Positions 25,061-34,726 of a stretch of DNA of 64,000 bases are shown in pieces (position 1 is the first letter of the stretch; every line of letters starts with the position of its first letter). The DNA comes from Prinsepia uniflora. Lineage: Eukaryota; Streptophyta; Magnoliopsida; Rosales; Rosaceae. The position numbers were made by a program, and so were the translations under genes. Below the pieces are notes generated by a model. That model saw only the letters and a list, made by a program, of their open reading frames with translations, did no database searches and was not told the DNA's origin. The DNA lies in contig CM064873.1 in the NCBI GenBank assembly GCA_032719365.1, forward strand, positions 37,611,742 through 37,675,741, in the 5' to 3' direction.

Positions 25061-26363
25061 CGTCTCGCTTACGTATGGGTATAGGACCTAGATCTGGTGC
25101 TGGGTGTTCCTTGTTCCTACAAGTAAGATGTGGCTGGATTAGTCATCCAGATGTCGATCAGGAGACCCAGGAGATTAGGCAAATGGGATGAATTCAGAGT
25201 TGGTATTCCTCGGAAGACGTGTTGGGCCTGAAGGGTTGGTCTAGTATTGGTTGGCTAGTTGGAGATCAGAAGTGAAACGTGTTTGGCGTGTTTGGCTTGT
25301 AGTCAGGTGGTAATTAGTTTGGATACGAGCATGTTTTGTTTGCCTCAGAGATACATTGTGAGTGTTGACAGATACATTGTGAGTGTTGTCGGATACACTA
25401 TGATGTTGTTGAATGGAGTTATTGGTATAAGAGTGATCAGGTAAGACCGATGTGATTGGAGGACATACCGTGGTATGCGATTGGATGCGTGTCGTGATGT
25501 TTGGATAGAAATGTTTTTGATCGATTTTCGTTGGTTGTATTGATGATCGGTGTAGTTCCGATGTGTAGTTCTGAGGTGATGTGTTGGATTAACTGAGTAT
25601 TTGGACTGGATTAGGGTGATCCCGAGTGATCTGATTGGTTACGGCAGTATTCGGTACTGAGGTGAGCTGGATGCTCAGAGCCATGAATGACTGGTGGGAC
25701 CCTGACGTGGAGATGTGTGATCACAATTTGACAAGTATGTTGTAGGGTCCAGTTGCAGACAGGTAGTTTGGGACGTGGATGGTGTTCCCACAGGATGTAA
25801 GTGTTGGTGGATAGTGGAACCACCGGTGTGTTGAGTTGTTGAGTTGATTGGTGTGAGCGAGTACGTTGTCACTCTGGAGAGGTCGATGCAGATCGCTGAC
25901 GGAAGCAATACGGACTGTTGAATGGATATTGATAAATAAGAGTATCGAGGCCGGTAGATGCCGTCTTGAGAATTGGTTTGCGAGGTGATATTTGTGCTTA
26001 TTGACGGCAGACTCGCACGATGTACTGAGGTGTTGGTTGAGCCATGAGTGTCGGCTGGTGCGATGTTCGAGGTACATCGGGTACGAGTTGGAAATGTGTT
26101 GACCTCGGTGAGAATGAGATGATTGCTAGATGGACGAATAGTTGGTTGAGGTGGTTCCCTTGGCAGTGAGGGGATTAGAATCTTGAAGACAATTTTGATG
26201 ATCATAAAGGTGACAGTTCTGGCACTCTCAAGATAAGGCTGGATAGGCAGGTGATGTACACCGGGTAGGAGACCCAAGTGGGAGATCAGTTGGTTCCCCC
26301 TAGTTTGTTAAGGACGTACGTTATTCGGAATTTCAGCGATAAAATTATTTTACGGGGGGAGAT
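25061..26363 (+). mobile_element. E6 internal region, right piece, non-coding
   Basis: About 1.3 kb of TGG/GAT-rich sequence ends in a polypurine tract, CGGGGGGAGAT (26353-26363), directly before the 3' LTR. The longest frame (minus strand, 25675-26277, 200 codons) is serine/threonine/proline/histidine-rich, has no recognisable domain, and runs antisense to the element. I do not call it a gene. Confidence 0.6.
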
Positions 26364-27999
26364 TGTAACGACCCATCTTGGAGTTCAGGATTAGATTAGT
26401 GATTAATGATGGATTAATGAGATTAATCGACGATTAGTTGGGTACTTTCGGAGGGACGGTACGAAATGACGATTTTGCCCCTAAAATTGGACGAATAGTT
26501 GAGTCCACAGGACGTCATGAGTTCGTAGGCAGGTGGCACGACCGATTCCGACATTCTAGGAAGAAGTTATGATGTTCAGAAGTTCAGGGGTATTTTGGTA
26601 ATTTGGTTGAAAATGGGCAAATTGTTGACTTTTCATACGACATGGATTTTTCACGTATTTCGAGGACCATTAGGTAGGTCTCGAGTCCCTGAGTACAACG
26701 ATAGGCAGAATGCTGTCAACGGACTTCAGATGGCTCGGTGACACTTGGCTGCCTTAGAATTGGTGTGCATAGAGATTGGGACAGCTGGCCCTCTCTGGAT
26801 GGCTGTGGAAACATCTCTTACCGCCTCTCACGATTATCTCATGGTTTTAAACTGGGTTTTGCATGATTTTGGGAGAAACAAAATGACTGTGTGCCACCGT
26901 GACAAACCAACCCCAGAAAACCCCTCAAACCTCAACTGTTGGCCATGAAGTGTGAAGGAGAGATGGAGAGAAAGTCAAGGTGAGTCTCCTGGTGGCCACT
27001 GCGAGGCACGACGGCGGTGATCGGCGATAATTCCCATGAAATACTCTATTTTCGTTCAAATGGTAGTTTGACTTTTGGGGACGAGATGATCGTATCGGTT
27101 ACGATAATCAGGTGAGTCAGACAAGTCGATTGGGACCAAGTTCGAGGCTTGCCGTGGACGGCGGCCGTGGAATTCAAAAAATGGTACGTTTCCTTCAAAA
27201 ATGGTAATTTGAGGTGTAGACGTTGTTAATCAATATTGATGATTGGGAGTTTTTTCTGGAGGTCCTAGGGACTGTTTGGGATCAAAATAAGGAGAGGAGG
27301 TGGCCGGAATCACGACAACTCGATGACGAACAGTGCACGGTTTCTCCTTTGATTTGGGAGGTGAGTTCCAGGTCTCAATTTCATGTTTTTAAGGTCTAAA
27401 ACGATTGTAGATGATGAGACAAAACTATAGGACTACATAGAATAATAAACGGATCAAAAAGGACGACTTAGGGGGTTGAACTGTCCTCGCAGGTTCGGCT
27501 GGACTGGGCTGGTTCGAATCGGTTCAGATCGGGTTTCCTGAGGTTGAAGATGATTAGTAGCCTGGGGTGTGAAGCCCACGTGTAGCCCCTTTGGGCAGCG
27601 TGTGTGGGCACGTGGCACCTCTAATGGGGAAGTGTTCAACAAGACTTTTAAAGTATTCGATGTAACGAACATTTTGGGATTGGTTTCGAATCAATCGGAC
27701 ATCGTTTCGATATGTTTTGGGATGTTCGAAGGTTTTAGGGCTCATTTAAAAATAGTTAAAAAATTCGAAAAAATTACAGGGCCTTAGTATAAACATTGTG
27801 AAGTAGTTAGTGACCGTATTATAGGATTTGGACAGGTTCGGGAAAACCGGTGATAGTGGATTAGCCGGGAAAGCGTAATTGCACGCATATCGAGGCAGCA
27901 ACGCGCATAAACTGTGAGTGGACTTTGCTTTCTAACTTATGATGCATGCATAATTGTTTTTATATGTTTTCTATACGTGATTTCTATGGTTATGCTTAT
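26364..27999 (+). mobile_element. E6 3' LTR, part 1
   Basis: It starts TGTAACGACCCATCTTGG after the polypurine tract. It holds module A, the subfamily stretch 'CATACGACATGGATTTTTCA' (also in the E6 5' fragment), a degraded U3 palindrome, a CGCG-type block, the core with TGTAACGAACATTTTGGG (about 27660), box 1 (about 27917-27926) and CATGCATAA. E2 is inserted at 28000; the LTR resumes at 37738. Confidence 0.8.
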
Positions 28000-29144
28000 T
28001 GTAACGACCCGTTCCAAATTCCATGATTAGATTAGTGACTAATCACGATTAGTGAGGCTAATCCGTGATTAGTAGAGCGAAATCGGACGAACGATGCGAA
28101 ATGACCGTTTTGCCCTTGGTGGTGGCAAAACGTTGACTTTTCAATCGGGGGGTCAAATGGACTTTGAACGATGACCGTGACAAAGTTCGTGACGTCACAA
28201 GTTCATAGACAGGTGGCACGTTCAATTCCGACGTTCGGGGAGGAAGTTATGACGTTCGGAAGGTTAGGGGTATTTTGGTAATTTTGGATAAAAGGGGTCA
28301 AATGTTGACTTTTTGACCGGGAGGTCCGATGGCCGAGGGCCGAAGACCGTTACGTAGATAAGGACGATACGAATCCGTAGACAGGCGACACGTCGAATTC
28401 GGACGTTCGACGGCGAAGTTACGGTTCACGGAAGTTCCATGTTACTATTCACGACGGCACATTTTACGAGACAAAAAGTGCAATTTTGTCTCTAGTGGGC
28501 CCAGATATTTAAATGGAGGCCCAATGGATGAGTGACACTTGTCACCCATCCACTGGCCAACCTCACCCACTCATGCACCAAACCTTTCCCCGTTCATCCA
28601 TTTCTCATATTTTCTTCCCAAACCAACCCGATCACCATTTCTTCACCCAAACACCAAACCCTTCCCTTCTAACCATAACTGAGACCAGAGGGTGAGAGAG
28701 GAGGACTAAGGACGGCAGCTGGTGGCTGGAACGGCCGTGGGCAGTGGCGGGAACCCAGAACCCGAGCGGGTACCCGATAAGCCCATTTTCAATTTTTGTG
28801 TGGATTTTGTTGTTATGAGTCGATTTGGACGATTGGTTTGAGTTAAATAGGTTGCTAGGGAGTTGTTAGGGAGGTTTTGGTGGTGGTTGGACGTCGGAGA
28901 AGCCCTGGGAGGTTTCGGGAAAATTGAACCGTGAGGTTCAAAATTGAACCGGTCGGATTTCGAGGGTTTTAGGTAGTTTTGTTAATTGGGTTAGATAGGA
29001 AATGAAGAAATAGGAATTTAGGAATTGGAATGGATGAAATCGGACCGAAAATGAGGGAGAATGACACCTGGACCGGTTACGCCGGTCCAAGTTGCAGGAA
29101 AAATCAGACCGGACCGGTTCGGACCGGTCTGACCGATGTAGGGG

Positions 29145-29305
29145 ATGACTGATGACGTCATTCTGATGACGTCATCATGTCAGATCTGACAATGTCAGAC
29201 TGACATGTCAGACAGTGGGCCAATGGGAGCGTGACACGTGTCACTGTCAGGGGCTGTCAGTGATGACGTCATGCTGACGTTAGCGATGACGTCAGCAGGT
29301 ACTGT
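29145..29305. promoter_or_regulatory. Dense TGACGTCA / CACGTG cluster in E2 5' LTR
   Basis: Within about 160 bp there are several TGACGTCA octamers, a GACACGTGTC G-box-like palindrome and many GTCAG/CTGAC repeats (TGTCAGACTGACATGTCAGACA). The 3' LTR copy (about 35872-36045) keeps these and gains a ~20-bp duplication. Related clusters are at 50175-50310 and 57465-57605 in E1. These words are textbook plant bZIP cores; actual binding is untested. Confidence 0.65.
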
Positions 29306-31221
29306 GGGGAAGACCACGCGCAGCCACTTTAGGCGGTGCGTGTGGGCGCGTGGGGAGGAATTTGAGGAAGGTTCCAACATACGAAATCTTCTATTCAATG
29401 TAACGAACATTTTGGGACTGGTTTCGTGTCGATCGGACACCGTCTCGATATGTTTCGGGGCATCGAAAGGTTTAGGTTTGGGATTAAAAATAGTTAAAAA
29501 TACGGGAAAATTACGGGACTTTAGTGGGAGGTTAATTAAGTAGTCAGTAACCTTCTATTACGATTTGGACAGGTTTGGGAGTCCCGGTGACGGTGATCGG
29601 CTCGGGGAGCCGTATGGCACGCAAATCGAGGCGGCAGCTCGGACGGTCTGTGAGTGGACCTTGTTTTCTAAATTGGTGCATGCATAAATATTTATTATAT
29701 GTTTTAAATGCTTGTTTGTAATGCCATGGGTGCATTTGTATGTGGTTACGTATAAGTACGTATTTCGAGGTTTCGGCCTTATACGGTGCTTATACGGGTC
29801 TGTATTTCTTTATTGATTTAAATGATTTGATTTTGGATTTCTAAAAGGATCAACTCGGGTATGAGACCCATTTGGTTTTGTCTCGGGCATATGACGCTAT
29901 TTACGACCTTCGGGTCTAAATCGTGGTCGCGGCAGGTGCTATGTGCATGACGATCGACGATACGACGCTCGCCTCCGGATTGGGATGTGTTCCTTCCGGA
30001 GAGGTCACGATGCACGATTCGTGGTCGGGCAGACTGGGGAGGCTCGACTTCGGAGTGCTGACGGTTAAGGATAGCGATCGGTGAGGAGTGCACCATGATC
30101 TTGTGGTGGTCGCGTCGGTTGATTCGTTCACGGCGACATACCAGGATTGAGAGCGGTCCTGGATGGATGGTTGCACGCATCACTATGATCGGAGTCCTGA
30201 CTGACCCTTGAAATCGGGCACGGTGCCCAGTTGAGTCATATGTTCGGGCACGAGACCCAGTTACTTTATGGTTTATGATTTCGGGTCAGGGACCCTACGT
30301 GGATTTCCAAGTTCATGACGGTTTATGGGAACCGGCATGAACCTTTTTCAGGGTATTCTGGTTCTTGAGGGTTTATGGGGACCGGCATGAACCCTGGTTA
30401 AGTTATTACGGTACATGACGGTTTATGGGAACCGTCAAGTTACATGATTATGGATATTATGGATCATGACGGTTCAAGGGAACCGGTCATGAATGTTTAT
30501 TATATGTATATATATGTTCGTCTACCTTCCTTTACTTCTATTATCTCCTCCGGGGAGGGTCGTTGGCCTGGGTGGACCCCGGAGTAGTCACGGAGCACCG
30601 ACTGAGTGGAGTCACCCCCCAGTTGGGTTCCTTACTCTCAGGAAGGCTATGGTTACTATTACCTCGGGTAGGGTCAGTGGTCTGCGGACATTGACCTTGA
30701 CTTTGAGATGACTCGGACTGAGACCCGGGTAGCACGCGCGTAGTTTTGGATACCGTGACAGGGTTGGTTGTGTGACTTATATATATGTATGTGATGGATA
30801 TATGATATATATGATATGTGGTGTGCACAGGTGTGCACAGGATTTGAGCAGTGGCTCGTGTACTTGGTTTCTTTATGGTTTGGGGCCGAGTCCCTTATGG
30901 ATTTGGGCAGTGGCCCGTATGGTCGTTTTCATTGTGGTCCTTTCGACCTTGGTTTATATCTGCTTTGGGCTTAGTCCCACATATGGTTTGTTTTGGATAA
31001 ATGGTTTTCGAATGCATGCATGCTTTTTAGTGGAGGGTACAAATATCTTATGAAATGTTTTTATAAACTTTTGTTTTGTCCACTCACAGTTTTTAATGTT
31101 TTGACTGCCCTTCAGGTTGACATCGGATGTGGACTGTAGCAGAGACCGAGATATCACATGCCTTCTCCGGATCCTGGCGCACTCTGATAGCCCGAGAGGG
31201 CAAAGGTCGGAAATATCCCTT

Positions 31222-31242
31222 GTCTGACACTTCGTGTCAGAC
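31222..31242 (+). other. Conserved LTR-end stem-loop (E2 5' LTR)
   Basis: GTCTGACAC-TTC-GTGTCAGAC is a perfect 9-bp stem with a 3-nt loop, 53 bp before the LTR end, preceded by CCCTT and followed by GGGAGCAGG. The identical stem is at 37659-37679. Copies on the other strand are at 8532-8552, 43022-43042, 60854-60874 and 63922-63942. In F2 and E1 LTRs the same arms flank longer, unrelated loops. Confidence 0.8.
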
Positions 31243-31298
31243 GGGAGCAGGGTCATTCCGCACTAATTCCGGGGGGATTGGGATGGGTCCTGTCAACG

Positions 31299-31310
31299 TG
31301 GTATCAGAGC
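31299..31310 (+). promoter_or_regulatory. E2 primer binding site (initiator tRNA-Met)
   Basis: TGGTATCAGAGC lies three bases after the LTR end, complementary to the 3' end of plant initiator tRNA-Met. This is the standard minus-strand primer site of many plant Ty3/gypsy elements. Confidence 0.93.
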
Positions 31311-34300
31311 GGGGTTGACTCTATTCGAGCAACCGCGGAGCTCTTTGAGTATGTACGCTGGTCGAGGATGTGATATCTCAATGGGCTACAGTTCGTGGTC
31401 AACCTGATAGTTGGGGTGCCGATACGATAGTTAGTAGGATTGGATCATGGAACGTCTTGGTTCGGCATTCGATGCCGGGGTTGCCATAGTTCTATCAAGG
31501 TTGGCAGTGTGGGACCCTACGGAGGGATTAACGTGTTCGTATTCTAGAGTAGGATTGTGAGACGGTTAGTTGGGATCGTCTTCACGATGTTGTAGGATCG
31601 GTTCCGACGACTGATTCGATGTTGTGACCATTAGATGGTCAGACTATGTTGAGTTAAATGGATTTACTGCAGTCGGCAGTTAGCAGCCGGATTCGAGGAT
31701 CCTGATTGGACTTACGGTAGGATTGGATTGACGTCATTACGATGTCAAGACCGCGGAGTCGGTCAGATCGTGGATTTTACTGCCTTATGCAGTTGGGTTC
31801 TGCGGAACTCTAGGGGTGATCGTGGAACCCTACCGTATGTGTATGGTTCGGAAATGTGAGTTGACGAGTGGTTTGACTTGGACGACTATTCGAATTTGGA
31901 TTTGTTAGTCGGTCTAGTCATGTCAGCTTGTGTTGGGACTGCACTTCGCAGTCAGAGTTGTACGTATCGGTTAGACCGAGTTGGTTGTCGTGCTACTTCA
32001 GTTGTGATGGACTGTTGGTACAACTAAGGTCGCGGGTGACCTGGTAGACGGCATTGGCTTAGTCAGGTTACGACTGGTAGAGTTTGATTTGGACAAGTTA
32101 TCAGGGTTGGTACTTGTCGATGGAATCCCTGAGTGGGATACAGAGTAGTTGGTACGATCGGTTGATTCCGTTGGATGCGAATCTCGATAGCGAGGTCTGG
32201 TAGTTAGGTCTGCACGAGGTTGTGGCAGACGCTACTATCGATGGACTTAGTCGAGTCTCATTAGGTCGTGTAGACTCAGGTTGTCGTGACGATGATACGA
32301 GGTGCGTGAGTAATGCATATGTACGAGCAGTGATCCTGGATTCGACTCGGTTACGGCTGAGTGCGATCGCAGAATGAGACGTGGACGTTCAGGGGACGTT
32401 TCCTATTCTCGTATGGGTTGTCAAGGTGACTGTACCCAGAGTTGTCAGGTACGAGGGAGACATAGTTTCTCCTATTCGAGCAGAAGTACGGGGCCGTCGC
32501 TCGGTATGAGTGGAGATCCAAGGTTGTCAGTTTTGGACATGGTGTGCCGATACTGATACTGGTGTTGGTATACTGGTACTAGCGCTGGTGCTAGTGCTGG
32601 TGATTGTGATGACGGTGAGTCACGAGTCGGGATGTGGCTCTGACGAGATGGGCATATGTTCGGTATCTGTGGTTCCAAAGTGGACCTCAGATAAGGTTAA
32701 AATGGTTAAGGGACACGTGGTTGATGTCCGGGTATGTTGTTTCCAATCTTGTTGGAACTTCGGAATCGCGGGAGTTTGCGATTGAGGTGACGAGAGGAAT
32801 ACGGGTTTTCCGCATTGGTATCGGGTATTTCGACGTCATTTTGGGTGACTTCTCAGATTCTACCATGATTGATGATGGTAGATGACGTTGATGATATAGA
32901 TGTTGTTGGTTTCCACTAGTACATTGATCGTGTATTGGTTGGTGGACCCGGGATCTGTTCTGAATCATCAGGAGGAGATGAGTATATCGAAGTTAGGTGA
33001 CTGAGATTCCTCATTCTCTACTTGGTGGCAGACGATGTCAGGTTACCTGACGTGGTGAGTGCATCGAGTGTTGTTTGCATTCACGTAGGATGGATTATTC
33101 GATCATTCTTGATTTTCCTCGGTGGAATGCCAAGGGTCGATAAGAGGTAATCAGTGATAACACACAGTCTCGGCGTGTCTCGTCGTTGACTAATCTATTT
33201 AGATGTGGGAAAGGGTTGAGGACTTTGGACGTCGTGACGATCGGGGATCGTGACGTCTATGGTCGGTTGACGTAGTGTTGGATCTGGATCGTGATTTGGA
33301 TGATCCAGATAATTGGAGAGTTTATTACTCTTACTGGGATGTTCGAGTTGAGGATGATGGGACTGAACTTCTTTTCGAGGTAAATCCCATATGGCTTATT
33401 ACTCGCCTGAGTAGTTGTTCGATAAGTAGTTTTTCGACGTGGTCGGATATGGTCAGCCTTAGGGATGTGCGGATATTGTGATTGGCTTCCTTATGAAGTC
33501 AATCGATGGTATTGGAGTAATCGGTTGAGCAGACAACCGATAGGTTCATGATTGATACGTCTCGGTAGACGAGAACGATATTTCAGGTTTTGGAATCAGA
33601 TCTCTGGATGACGATTCAGGATTTGATTTTGGAACTTGAAAGAGGATTTCTGTATTTGGGTTTTGGAATCGGATTCTGGGTGACGATCCAGGATTTGATT
33701 CTAGAGCTTGACTGTAGATTTTCTTTTATGGATTTGGGTTCGGAATGGTTATTCCAAATGCCGGTTTACGGAATGATGATTTCGGATTCGAATTTGGACA
33801 TGATTATGGATATGATTTCTGGGTTTGGATTCGGGATTTCTTACGAAATTGCGGATTCGGATTCGGATTTGGAAATAGATAATGGGTTGGAGTTTCGATT
33901 TGTCTAGATCGGACAGATGGACTCCATAATTGAAACGTGATTGACTACAACCTAGGTGGTTGTAGGCTGATTGATGGGTAGATGTACGTACCTTGTTCGT
34001 TGATTCGAGGTACGACACCGGGCAGACTTGGGATGTCTGGTGACGGTATATAGGTTATACCAGTGGCACGTTGGAGAGCGTGTTGGTAGTCGGCATGGTT
34101 CCGATACCATTGGAGTAGTCGGGGTCGTGGACTGGACGTTGGATACTGTGCATTGGGTCATGGTATTTCTGATGGGTCTAGTTACACACAGATTGAGTGA
34201 AATGCTTTGTGGGTAAGTGTGTACTCCTGGTTGGGTCCGTTGGTGGTTAGTGTAACCACGAGTGAGTATAGTGTCAGTTTTCGACTGACGACTGTCAAGT

Positions 34301-34713
34301 GGTGACGGTCTGTCGGAGGTGTCAGCGTGGATCGTTGAGTAAGGTCTGATGGCTCCCAGTGGGGGGCAGACGTCAGGATAGATTAGTGATTGAGAAGGGA
34401 ACCGTCTAGTTGTTGTATCAACAAGATGGTAGATTTGACAAGTAGTGTCAATTCGGACCGTGTGGCTACTGTTCTTCGACGTGGTCGAGTGTAGTCGATA
34501 CGACGAGAGCGTTAGTGGCACGTCGGGCTGTAGACGAGTAAGGATTATTCTGTTTAGTGGGTGTACGGGTGTACACGTGTCGTGAGATCAAATTATTTCC
34601 ACGAGGTGGAGGTTGTGGAATCAGGATAGTTGGAGTTACGAGAACGGAACTAAATTAAGGAGGGAAGAACGGTTGGGTTTAGGTCGGTTGGAATTTCGGG
34701 GACGAAATTAATT
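31311..34713 (+). mobile_element. E2 internal region, non-coding, 3.4 kb
   Basis: No reading frame shows retroelement or host protein features. The longest frame (33952-34521 minus) is threonine/proline-rich and antisense. The first 150 bp contain 'TGGTCGAGGATGTGATATCTC' and 'CCTGATAGTTGGGGTG', matched by the leaders of E5 (63750-63815) and, reversed, E3 (about 60640-60720). This defines a shared leader that may hold packaging or priming signals. Segment 33580-33905 is LTR-like. Nothing else is recognised. Confidence 0.75.
33580..33905 (+). repeat. LTR-derived GGATTC-rich block inside E2 internal region
   Basis: 'TTTGGGTTCGGAATGGTTATTC' then 'ATGCCGGTTTACGGAATGATG' matches, on the other strand, LTR A at about 380-440 and the E7 LTR at about 16385-16435. 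In E2 the 'GGAATCGGATTCTGGGTGACGATCCAGG' part is tandemly doubled. An internal region carrying a middle-LTR block implies recombination or an old insertion. Confidence 0.75.
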
Positions 34714-34726
34714 AAGGAGGGAAGGT
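34714..34726 (+). promoter_or_regulatory. E2 polypurine tract
   Basis: AAGGAGGGAAGGT lies immediately before the 3' LTR start, preceded by TTTCGGGGACGAAATTAATT. The E1 counterpart is AAGGTGGGAAGGT after TTTCGGGACGAAATTTC, a close match that supports shared replication machinery. Confidence 0.92.

Larger units (their letters stand above)
28000..31295 (+). repeat. E2 5' LTR, 3.30 kb
   Basis: It starts TGTAACGACCCGTTCC and ends GGGATGGGTCCTGTCA. Blocks in order: modules A and B (about 28110-28440), U3 palindrome (28526-28551), bZIP/G-box cluster (29145-29305), CGCG block (about 29318-29352), core (about 29400-29600), box 1 GTGAGTGGAC (29650-29659) with TGCATGCAT (29677-29685), arrays (about 29850-30500), CATGCATGC (31012-31023) and box 2 GTCCACTCAC (31078-31087), then a perfect end stem (31222-31242). 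Confidence 0.93.

Noticed and set aside
25675..26277. 200-codon minus-strand open frame
   Set aside because: Ser/Thr/Pro/His-rich, no domain, antisense to the E6 internal region; similar spurious frames occur in E2 (33952-34521).
29818..30183. 121-codon frame repeated at 36255-36620
   Set aside because: The repeat simply reflects the two E2 LTRs; the frame is antisense and has no recognisable features.
31299..31310. tRNA gene fragment
   Set aside because: Only the 12-nt primer site; no cloverleaf.
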